NCBI GenBank assembly: GCA_004557455.1
Contig: SFDX01000035.1
Location: 1 to 21,181 of the forward strand
From: Akkermansia muciniphila
GTDB lineage: Bacteria; Verrucomicrobiota; Verrucomicrobiia; Verrucomicrobiales; Akkermansiaceae
Length of the DNA: 21,181 nucleotides
Direction: 5' to 3'
The notes beneath the pieces were generated by a model. That model had not been told where the DNA came from. It saw nothing but the letters and a program-made list of their open reading frames with translations, and made no database searches. The position numbers and the translations under genes are program-made. Shown piece by piece: positions 15,618 to 21,181 of this stretch (its first letter is position 1; each line of letters begins with the position of its first letter).

Positions 15618-15624
15618 GGGGGGC

Positions 15625-16308
15625 ATGCTTCACAGGGGATTTTTGTTGATGATGGCTCTTGTTGCCGTACTCTGCTGCACGCAGTGCCAGCAGGAGGCCT
15701 CCCTGCGCACGCCGCGCGCCGTGCGCTTTGTTCCGGACCCGCGGGCCATCGTTCCCCGCAGCATGACCAAGCTGGCGCGCGAGGCGAACATCAAGGCCCG
15801 CATCCTGCCCCGCAACTCTCCCCAACGCCGCGCCGCCAAGCGGCTCAACCCGCGTTTCATCACCATCCACAGCACCGCTAACCACGGTTCTACCTCCACC
15901 GCCATGCAGCACTCCCGCGCCCTCTGCAACGGAGCTTTCACGGACCGCTCGTGGCACCTGACGGTGGATCAGTTCATGGTGGTGCAGAACCTACCCCTCA
16001 CCGAAACAGGCTGGCACGCAGGCAACGCTGCCGGTAACAGAAACTCCATCGGAATCGAGATGTGCGAGAGTGAGAACACCCGGCAGAATCACTTCCGCAC
16101 TTGGGAGCGCGCCGCCAAACTGACCGCCGTGCTCATGAAGCGCTACGGCCTGAACCTGCGCCATGTGGTGCCGCACTACCACTGGACGCGCAAGAACTGC
16201 CCCGCTCCCCTGCTGGACGGCGGGCGTCCGGGTGTGAAGTGGGCCTGGTTCATCTCCCGCGTGGACTACTACTACCGCTGCATCAACGGCGGTAAGCCCA
16301 ACCGCTGA
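15625..16308 (+). CDS. N-acetylmuramoyl-L-alanine amidase (amidase_2 / T7 lysozyme-like), exported
   Basis: This enzyme hydrolyses the amide bond between N-acetylmuramate and L-alanine in peptidoglycan, for cell-wall remodelling or recycling. The 227-aa chain starts with a hydrophobic export segment (residues 1-18) ending in CCTQC, possibly a lipoprotein although the lipobox is not canonical. The amidase_2 domain runs from about residue 75: FITIHSTAN (His82), SWHLTVDQ (His111), GWHAGNAAGNRNSIGIEMCE, VPHYHWTRKNCPAPLL (His184, Cys192). By analogy with T7 lysozyme, His82, His184 and Cys192 would be the zinc ligands. Starts at 15589 (TTG) or 15616 (ATG) are possible, but 15625 gives the best signal sequence. 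recG begins 25 nt downstream. Confidence 0.9.
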   Translation: MLHRGFLLMMALVAVLCCTQCQQEASLRTPRAVRFVPDPRAIVPRSMTKLAREANIKARILPRNSPQRRAAKRLNPRFITIHSTANHGSTSTAMQHSRALCNGAFTDRSWHLTVDQFMVVQNLPLTETGWHAGNAAGNRNSIGIEMCESENTRQNHFRTWERAAKLTAVLMKRYGLNLRHVVPHYHWTRKNCPAPLLDGGRPGVKWAWFISRVDYYYRCINGGKPNR

Positions 16309-16333
16309 TCCCCTGCCCCCACCGCCGCTCACC

Positions 16334-18463
16334 ATGCCGCAGGAGCTCCGCTTTTCCACCCACCTGGCGGAAGTGGCAGATGTGCCCCCCGCCTTGGAGC
16401 GTCGCTTGCAGGCGGCGGGCTTGCAGACCGTGCAGGATGTGTTGCTGCGCACCCCGCGCCGCTATGAGGACCGCCGGAACTGCCCGCAGATCAGCGAGCT
16501 GGCGGAGGGCGAGGCCGCGACCCTGCAGCTGCATGTGTATGCTGCGGGGTGGAAGTACTCCCACACGCGCTATTTTCAGGCCTCTGCCGGGGCGGCGGAG
16601 CACCCGGAGGGCCCGCGTATTCTGCTGCGCTGGTTCAACATGCCCTATGTGGCCAAGCTGCTGGCCACCGGTATGAATATCTCCGCCTACGGCAAGGTGC
16701 GCTACTACGCCGGCATTCCCACCATGGCCAACCCCGAGTTTGAGGTGACGGATGATGAGGAGGCCGGGCAGCAGTTGGCGGAGGCCGCCTTGGGCAACCC
16801 CGTTTCGCACGCCTCCTCCGGGCCGAGCGAGACGGTGCATACGGCGCGCATCGTGCCCATCTACCGCGCGGTCGGCGGCGTTCTCCCCCGCCGTTACCGG
16901 GAGCTGGTGTGGCAGCTGCTGAGTGCCCTGCCCCCGGATGCCCGGCCGGAGGGTGAGTATGATATTGCCCCGAGTTACCCTTGGGTCCTCGCCCTGCGGG
17001 ATCTGCATTTTCCGGAGAGTGAGGAGGCCGCCCGCAAGGCGCGCCTGCGTTTCTCGCTGCGGGAGTGCTTTGCGCGCCAGTTCTGCGTGGCTTGGCGCCG
17101 CCGACAGGCCCGCGCCGAGGGTGGGCAGGTGACGGCTACCACCGATGCGTACCTGCACGAGCTGCTGGACAGCCTGCCTTTCTCCCTGACCGCCGCGCAG
17201 CAGCGCAGTGTGCAGGAGATACGCGCGGACATGGCGGTGCCGCGTCCCATGAACCGCCTGTTGCAGGGGGATGTGGGCAGCGGCAAAACTCTCGTGGCTC
17301 TCTGCGCCATGCTCCTGGCCCTGGAGAGCGGCAAGACTGCCGCGCTCATGGCACCGACCCAGATTCTGGCGGAGCAGCATTACAAGAACTTCCGCCGCCT
17401 GTTGGCTCACACGGATGTGCGGCTGAGCCTGCGGACGTCGGATCGCGCGGAATCCGACACGGAGGCGTTGCCGGAGTCCTGCGACACCGAGCCGCACCTC
17501 GTGGTCGGTACCCATGCCCTGCTCTACAAAAAGAACCGCCCCGTCAACCTGGGGTTGGTGGTCATCGATGAGCAGCACAAGTTCGGCGTGGCCCAGCGCG
17601 CGCGGCTCATCGACGCGGGGGAGAGGCCGGATGTGCTGGTGATGACGGCGACGCCCATTCCGCGTACCCTCACGCTCACGCTGTACGGGGACCTGGATGT
17701 CTCTGTGCTCGATGAGCTGCCGGCGGGGCGCGGGCGCGTGCTCACCGTGCTGCGTACCCCCAAGGCCCTGCCGAAAATCGTGCCTTTTTTGCAGAAGGAG
17801 CTGGAGGCGGGGCGGCAGGTCTACATCGTGGCCCCGCTGGTGGAGGAGAGCGAGGCCACGGACCGCGCCTCTGCCATCGGCGCGCTGGAGGCTTGGCAGC
17901 ACCGCCTGCCCGGGGTGCCCATGGGGCTGCTGCACGGGCGTCTCTCCGCAGAGGAGAAGGAGTGCGTGATGCAGAATTTCCATGCTAACCGCAGCTCTGT
18001 TCTGGTAGCCACCACCGTGGTGGAGGTGGGGGTGGATGTGCCGAATGCTTCGGTGATGATTATTCATGACGCCGACAGCTTCGGGCTCTCGCAGTTGCAC
18101 CAGCTGCGCGGGCGCATCGGGCGCGGTCAACATGCCAAGAGTTACTGCATCCTCCTCTCGGATGCCAAGCCCGGGGAGACGGGGCGCGAGAAGCTGGACA
18201 TCCTCTGCCGCACCCAAAACGGTTTCGAGATCGCGGAGGAGGACTTCCGCCTGCGGGGGCCGGGGGATGTGCTCGGCACGGCCCAGAGCGGCCTGGGCGC
18301 CGTGCAGTTCCCGGACTGGATCAGCGACATGCGCCTCATCCACCGAGCCAACCGAGATGCGGAGCGCATCCTGAACGCAGACCCCCACCTGCTCCGCCCG
18401 GAGCACGCCCCCCTGCTCGCCCTCGTGCAGCAACAAAGCGGCGAGGGCGCCATCGTTTCCTGA
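16334..18463 (+). CDS. recG: ATP-dependent DNA helicase RecG
   Basis: RecG remodels stalled replication forks and branch-migrates Holliday junctions. The 709-aa length is typical. An N-terminal wedge/OB-fold region (about 20-170) precedes the two SF2 helicase lobes. Walker A is GDVGSGKT (312-319), then MAPTQILAEQH, GTHALL, the DEQH box (412-415, DEQHKFGVAQR), and MTATPIPRTL. The second lobe holds GLLHGRLSAEEKE, VEVGVDVPNASVMII and QLRGRIGRG. The C-terminus FRLRGPGDVLGTAQSG is the RecG TRG region. The ATG follows the amidase stop by 25 nt with no Shine-Dalgarno, and the two are probably co-transcribed. No clear terminator follows; repeat element B begins within 35 nt. Confidence 0.97.
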   Translation: MPQELRFSTHLAEVADVPPALERRLQAAGLQTVQDVLLRTPRRYEDRRNCPQISELAEGEAATLQLHVYAAGWKYSHTRYFQASAGAAEHPEGPRILLRWFNMPYVAKLLATGMNISAYGKVRYYAGIPTMANPEFEVTDDEEAGQQLAEAALGNPVSHASSGPSETVHTARIVPIYRAVGGVLPRRYRELVWQLLSALPPDARPEGEYDIAPSYPWVLALRDLHFPESEEAARKARLRFSLRECFARQFCVAWRRRQARAEGGQVTATTDAYLHELLDSLPFSLTAAQQRSVQEIRADMAVPRPMNRLLQGDVGSGKTLVALCAMLLALESGKTAALMAPTQILAEQHYKNFRRLLAHTDVRLSLRTSDRAESDTEALPESCDTEPHLVVGTHALLYKKNRPVNLGLVVIDEQHKFGVAQRARLIDAGERPDVLVMTATPIPRTLTLTLYGDLDVSVLDELPAGRGRVLTVLRTPKALPKIVPFLQKELEAGRQVYIVAPLVEESEATDRASAIGALEAWQHRLPGVPMGLLHGRLSAEEKECVMQNFHANRSSVLVATTVVEVGVDVPNASVMIIHDADSFGLSQLHQLRGRIGRGQHAKSYCILLSDAKPGETGREKLDILCRTQNGFEIAEEDFRLRGPGDVLGTAQSGLGAVQFPDWISDMRLIHRANRDAERILNADPHLLRPEHAPLLALVQQQSGEGAIVS

Positions 18464-18496
18464 CGGGGGTGCGAGACTTCAGGCCGGCGAGATTAT

Positions 18497-18726
18497 AGAG
18501 AGCGAGAGGATAATGACCGCGGAATAAAAGGAATGTTTGGAAAGTTTATACCCTGCCGGACTTAGGCAAGACTTCGAAGCAAGTTCATAGTAGGTGGCTT
18601 TAGGATTTTATCAAAAATAACCAGTGAACCTCCTATTTCGGCGGCACGAAGTCTGAACCGAGACAAGCAGGCCACCGCCTCTCCGAAAATTCCTTTCATT
18701 CCGCGGTCAGACTCCTCTCGCTCTCT
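18497..18726. repeat. Composite inverted repeat element B (MITE-like), inverted relative to A and C
   Basis: A forward motif at 18514-18544 and an inverted copy at 18679-18709 match at about 27 of 31 positions. A further perfect 14-bp terminal pair (18497-18510, AGAGAGCGAGAGGA; 18713-18726) extends the inverted repeat outward. Its centre, read on the minus strand, matches the centres of elements A and C, including GCCGCCGAAATAGGAGG and a block ending CTATGAACTTGCTTCGAAG. It lies just downstream of recG and upstream of the secreted-protein operon. Confidence 0.85.
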
Positions 18727-18812
18727 GTTGATATAGCGGCATGAAGTCTCCCCTCCCCCTTCGCACGGCTCTGCTTTACGTGCGCAATGCGTGACATGAC
18801 AGTGATTCTGTG

Positions 18813-18841
18813 TTGACAAGCGGGGCGGGCTGCGCTACAAT
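18813..18841 (+). promoter_or_regulatory. Near-consensus sigma70 promoter of the secreted-paralog operon
   Basis: A perfect TTGACA (18813-18818), a 17-bp spacer and TACAAT (18836-18841). The first gene's preferred ATG is 93 nt downstream of the -10, giving one of the longer leaders in the window (about 85 nt). Confidence 0.85.
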
Positions 18842-18934
18842 GCGGCATCTTTCCGGTTGCGGGCTCATCCGCCGTTTTTACGGGGATACCCCTTCTTCCT
18901 CGGAGAGATGCAATCCCTAAAGTATTCTATACAA

Positions 18935-19486
18935 ATGAAACTGTTTGCAACAGCCGCCGTCATTGCCGCTGCCGCTACCGCCTTTGCGCAGGACGCGGCT
19001 CCTGCTCCCGCCACTTCCCCCGCTCCCGCTCCGCAGGCTGCACCCAAAGCCCCCGCTTCGCTTGAGGACTACAAGGCTGCCCTCAATCAGGTGCTGGACA
19101 TCTCCGAGGCCCTCGGCAACAGCATCGCTGAGGTGAAGGACCTTGCCACCGCCGATGCCGCCGCCGATAAGGTTGCCGCTCTCGTCGCGCAGATGCAGGA
19201 GGTCAAGACCAAGGCAGAGGCCATGGGTGATCCCTCCGAGGAGATCGAGCAGGCTCTGGAGGCGTACATGGAGACCCAGATCACTCGCCTCATGGAGATC
19301 GGCCTCAAATTCCAGTCTATGGGTGCCCTCATGGACAGCGAGACTCCCTTCTTCGGCTCCGAGAAGCTGCAGAAGGCCCTGCTTCCTCTGCTGATGGAGG
19401 CCATGGGTGGCGCGCCGGTGGACGAGGACGAGCCCACCACTCTCGAAGAAGAAGAGGAAGAGGAAGCCCCCGCTCCGGAGAAGTAA
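18935..19486 (+). CDS. Secreted protein of unknown function, paralog 1 of 3
   Basis: The 183-aa protein has a clear Sec signal peptide, MKLFATAAVIAAAATAFA, with cleavage before QDAAPAPA. The frame is open upstream to a TTG at 18857, and an ATG at 18908 also exists, but only the ATG at 18935 places the signal peptide at the N-terminus. The mature part has an Ala/Pro-rich linker (about 19-42), a helical region with SLEDYKAALNQVLDI and DLATADAAADKVAAL, a block PFFGSEKLQKALLPLLMEAMGG, and a very acidic tail ending EEAPAPEK. I recognise no family. It shares a 54-nt identical stretch (19123-19176) with paralog 2. Periplasmic or secreted location is likely; function is unknown. Confidence 0.88.
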   Translation: MKLFATAAVIAAAATAFAQDAAPAPATSPAPAPQAAPKAPASLEDYKAALNQVLDISEALGNSIAEVKDLATADAAADKVAALVAQMQEVKTKAEAMGDPSEEIEQALEAYMETQITRLMEIGLKFQSMGALMDSETPFFGSEKLQKALLPLLMEAMGGAPVDEDEPTTLEEEEEEEAPAPEK

Positions 19487-19507
19487 TCCCTTTTCCCTGA
19501 TACGACA

Positions 19508-20038
19508 GTGAGACATATCGCGTTCCTTGCCCTTGCCGCAGCCTCTCTTGCCTTTGCGCAGGACGCGGCTCCGGCTCCTGCCCCCGCTCCCACGCCGCAG
19601 GCTGCACTCGAAGCACCCGCCACGCCGGAGGACTACAAGGCTTTCCTCAGTGAGGCGCTGGACATCGCCGAGGTCCTCGGCAACGTCATCGCTGAGGTGA
19701 AGGACCTTGCCACCGCCGATGCCGCCGCCGATAAGGTTGCAGCTCTCGCAGCTCGGATACAGGAGGTTAAGACCAAGGCGGACGCCATGGGTGAGCCCTC
19801 CGAGGAGCTCCGTCAGGTCTTGGAGGCGTACTTGAAGACCCAGAGCAATCGTATCGATGCCATTGAACTTAAGTTCCGGGCCATGCGTGCTCTCATGGAA
19901 AACGACTGCTTCGGCTCTGAAAAGCTGAAGAAGGCCATGCTTCTTCCTATACTGATGAAGGTCATGGGTCACGTGCCGGAGGACGAGCCCACCACCCTCG
20001 AAGAAGAAGAGGAGGCAGCCCCTGCTCCGGAGAAGTAA
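19508..20038 (+). CDS. Secreted protein of unknown function, paralog 2 of 3
   Basis: The 176-aa protein starts with GTG at 19508, 21 nt after paralog 1, with no Shine-Dalgarno. The GTG is supported because it gives a complete signal peptide, MRHIAFLALAAASLAFA, cleaved before QDAAPAPA. The mature part follows the same plan as paralog 1: an Ala/Pro linker, PEDYKAFLSEALDIAEVLG, DLATADAAADKVAAL, a CFGSEKLKKAMLLPILMKVMG block and a Glu-rich tail ending PAPEK. The block has Cys in place of the Phe seen in paralogs 1 and 3 (DCFGSE against PFFGSE). Nucleotides 19687-19740 are identical to 19123-19176 in paralog 1, indicating recent duplication or gene conversion. Confidence 0.88.
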   Translation: MRHIAFLALAAASLAFAQDAAPAPAPAPTPQAALEAPATPEDYKAFLSEALDIAEVLGNVIAEVKDLATADAAADKVAALAARIQEVKTKADAMGEPSEELRQVLEAYLKTQSNRIDAIELKFRAMRALMENDCFGSEKLKKAMLLPILMKVMGHVPEDEPTTLEEEEEAAPAPEK

Positions 20039-20059
20039 CACCATTTCCCCGATACAACC

Positions 20060-20536
20060 ATGAAAAAAATTGCATTTCTTGCCCTTGCCTCAGCTTCCCT
20101 TGCCTATGCACAGGATGCTGCTCCGGAACCGGCTGAGACACCCGCTGTGTCCCCCGCCGATGCCTCCGCGCAGTGCAAGAAACTCCTCGAAGCATCTTAC
20201 GCCAACTTGGAGGAGATTCTGAAGCTGCTCAACGGGGTGACGGACCGCGCCACCGCCGATGCCTCGGCCGAGGCGCTGGCTCAGGCCGTGCTCAAGCAGA
20301 ACGTCATCGACGACTCGCTGGGGGCCGCCCTTCGCAAGAATCCCGAGCTTTTGGCTGAGTTCGAGTCTTACGATGCCGAACTCAAGGTCGCCCACAGCGG
20401 GGCGCTGGATGGCATTAACAACGCCATTTCTCGCCTCCTTGAGGACGCCGCCAACCCTTTCTTCGGTTCCGAGGCCCTCGAGAAGGCCCTGACCTCCGGT
20501 CTCCGTGCCGAGGAGGCTGAGGAGGACGCCGAGTAA
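20060..20536 (+). CDS. Secreted protein of unknown function, paralog 3 of 3 (divergent)
   Basis: The 158-aa protein has the signal peptide MKKIAFLALASASLAYA, cleaved before QDAAPEPA, and starts 21 nt after paralog 2. It is the most divergent copy but keeps the order of features: an Ala/Pro linker, a helical region with RATADASAEALAQAV in place of LATADAAADKVAAL, PFFGSEALEKALTSGL, and a short acidic tail EEAEEDAE. Two short spacers with nearly the same sequence (TTTCCCNGATAC) precede paralogs 2 and 3. A strong terminator 20 nt after its stop ends the operon. Function is unknown. Confidence 0.87.
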   Translation: MKKIAFLALASASLAYAQDAAPEPAETPAVSPADASAQCKKLLEASYANLEEILKLLNGVTDRATADASAEALAQAVLKQNVIDDSLGAALRKNPELLAEFESYDAELKVAHSGALDGINNAISRLLEDAANPFFGSEALEKALTSGLRAEEAEEDAE

Positions 20537-20555
20537 CAAAGCTCCCGCATTTTCC

Positions 20556-20592
20556 GCTGCCGAGCCCCCACCCCGGGCCCGGCAGCTTTTTT
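20556..20592 (+). terminator. Rho-independent terminator of the secreted-paralog operon
   Basis: GCTGCCG (20556-20562) pairs with CGGCAGC (20580-20586), with further pairing inside the GC-rich loop, and is followed directly by six Ts (20587-20592). Confidence 0.88.
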
Positions 20593-20634
20593 GGAGACTT
20601 CACACCACCGTCATAACAGAGAGCGAGAGGATGC

Positions 20635-21009
20635 TGACCACGGAATAAAGGGAATTTTGGGAAGGTTTGCGGCGTGCTCGACCCGGTGCAGACTGCATGC
20701 CACCGGGGTGGTCGCAGGCGAGATTAGTCTGACCGCGGAATAAAAGGAATTTTGGGAGAGTTTGCGGCTTGCTTGTCCCGGTTCAGACTTCACGCCGCCG
20801 GGATAGTAGCTTCCTTGATGTTTTCCTGGAGCCACCTACTATGAGCTTGCCTCGTCATCTTGCCGAAGCTTTGAAGGCTAATCAGTCTCCAAAAATTCCT
20901 TTTATTCCGCGGTCATCAACCTCTCGGCTACTATTACCACAGCGATGCGAAGTCCTGACTGAGAGTAGCACGGCTCCGCTATCTGTTCATCCCCCTTCAT
21001 TCCGCAGTC
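20635..21009. repeat. Composite inverted/direct repeat element C (MITE-like)
   Basis: It has the same architecture as element A. Forward motifs start at 20635 and 20730, again exactly 95 bp apart. Inverted motifs end at 20914 and 21009, 95 bp apart. The inner inverted pair (20730-20759, 20886-20915) matches at 29 of 30 positions. The centre contains CCACCTACTATGAGCTTGCC, matching A and the reverse complement of B. It fills the gap between the operon terminator and the 5S rRNA gene. The ORF-like sequence from 20841 (MSLPRHLAEALKANQSPKIP...) is a by-product of the repeat. Confidence 0.87.
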
Positions 21010-21060
21010 AGTCCATTCCCGCTTCCTATCAGCACAGCGGGGCGTTCTCTGTAGACGACG

Positions 21061-21090
21061 CGAGCCGCAAGGATTTCTCCTCGCGGCTCG
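21061..21090 (-). terminator. Hairpin downstream of the 5S rRNA gene
   Basis: An 8-bp perfect stem (CGAGCCGC 21061-21068, GCGGCTCG 21083-21090) continues after one mismatch with 4 more pairs (AGGA/TCCT) around a TTTC loop. It sits 6 nt beyond the mature 5S 3' end. There is no T-tract on the minus strand, so it may be a processing or termination hairpin. Confidence 0.6.
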
Positions 21091-21096
21091 TGATTT

Positions 21097-21181
21097 ATTC
21101 CCGGCAGCTATCTACTCTTGCGGGGCCTAGCGCCCGACTACCATCGACGTGCTGATGTTTCACTTCCGGGTTCGGGATGGG
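21097..21181 (-). rRNA. rrf: 5S ribosomal RNA, 3' part (5' end beyond window)
   Basis: The minus strand reads CCCATCCCGAACCCGGAAGT from the window edge, then GAAAC, CGATGGTAGT, CCGCAAGAGTAG and CTGCCGGGAAT. These are the conserved loop and stem segments of bacterial 5S rRNA in the right order. About 85 nt of an expected ~110-115 are present. The rest of an rRNA operon (23S, 16S) presumably lies beyond the right edge, transcribed toward this window. Confidence 0.93.

Noticed and set aside
16283..18436. Long minus-strand open frame (717 codons) opposite recG
   Set aside because: It is antisense to a clear recG; the His/Arg/Gln-rich low-complexity translation is typical of a shadow frame in GC-rich DNA.
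18857..18934. Upstream TTG start for secreted paralog 1
   Set aside because: It would place 26 residues before a textbook signal peptide; the ATG at 18935 matches the N-termini of the other two paralogs.
20635..21009. CRISPR-like regular repeats
   Set aside because: Copies occur in both orientations around a shared conserved centre, not as a unidirectional array with unique spacers, and no cas genes are present.

Overview
The window looks like chromosomal DNA from a GC-rich, Gram-negative-type bacterium. I infer Verrucomicrobiota, possibly a gut lineage related to Akkermansia. The reasons are a secreted PA14 + M60-like (mucinase-type) metallopeptidase, sigma70-like promoters combined with almost no Shine-Dalgarno sequences, and several lipoprotein or secreted products. 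No gene fixes the taxon, so this is an inference.

Region 1 (1-3567) is the 3' end of an Rhs/YD-repeat polymorphic toxin gene. Composition changes sharply, from GC-rich to AT-rich, at the end of the Rhs core (about 690-755). The variable C-terminal domain carries a His...Ser-Arg-Gly-Cys motif like L,D-transpeptidase-type (Tlde1/YkuD-like) toxins. Two envelope-targeted proteins follow: a lipoprotein and a membrane-anchored protein with a duplicated domain. Both are immunity candidates. Positions 3568-3963 hold a probable terminator and no convincing gene.

Region 2 (3964-7225) is housekeeping: tmk and a MATE transporter in one transcription unit, then mrp/apbC with its own near-consensus promoter and a strong terminator. 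An unrecognised acidic protein is encoded on the minus strand at 7302-7823.

Region 3 (8099-11036) has a composite intergenic repeat (element A), then a minus-strand operon fabF - 4-TM membrane protein - recR.

Region 4 (11263-18463) is on the plus strand: the M60-like peptidase, a 550-bp intergenic region full of inverted and direct repeats, an ArgD-type aminotransferase, an N-acetylmuramoyl-L-alanine amidase and recG.

Region 5 (18464-21181) has repeat element B, a consensus promoter driving three tandem paralogous secreted proteins of unknown function (183, 176 and 158 aa, each separated by exactly 21 nt), a strong terminator, repeat element C, and the 3' part of a minus-strand 5S rRNA gene that runs off the window.

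The main candidates for something undescribed are the secreted-paralog operon, the MITE-like repeat family with 95-bp modules, and the Rhs toxin with two envelope immunity candidates. Several core genes also appear to be transcribed as leaderless or nearly leaderless mRNAs.
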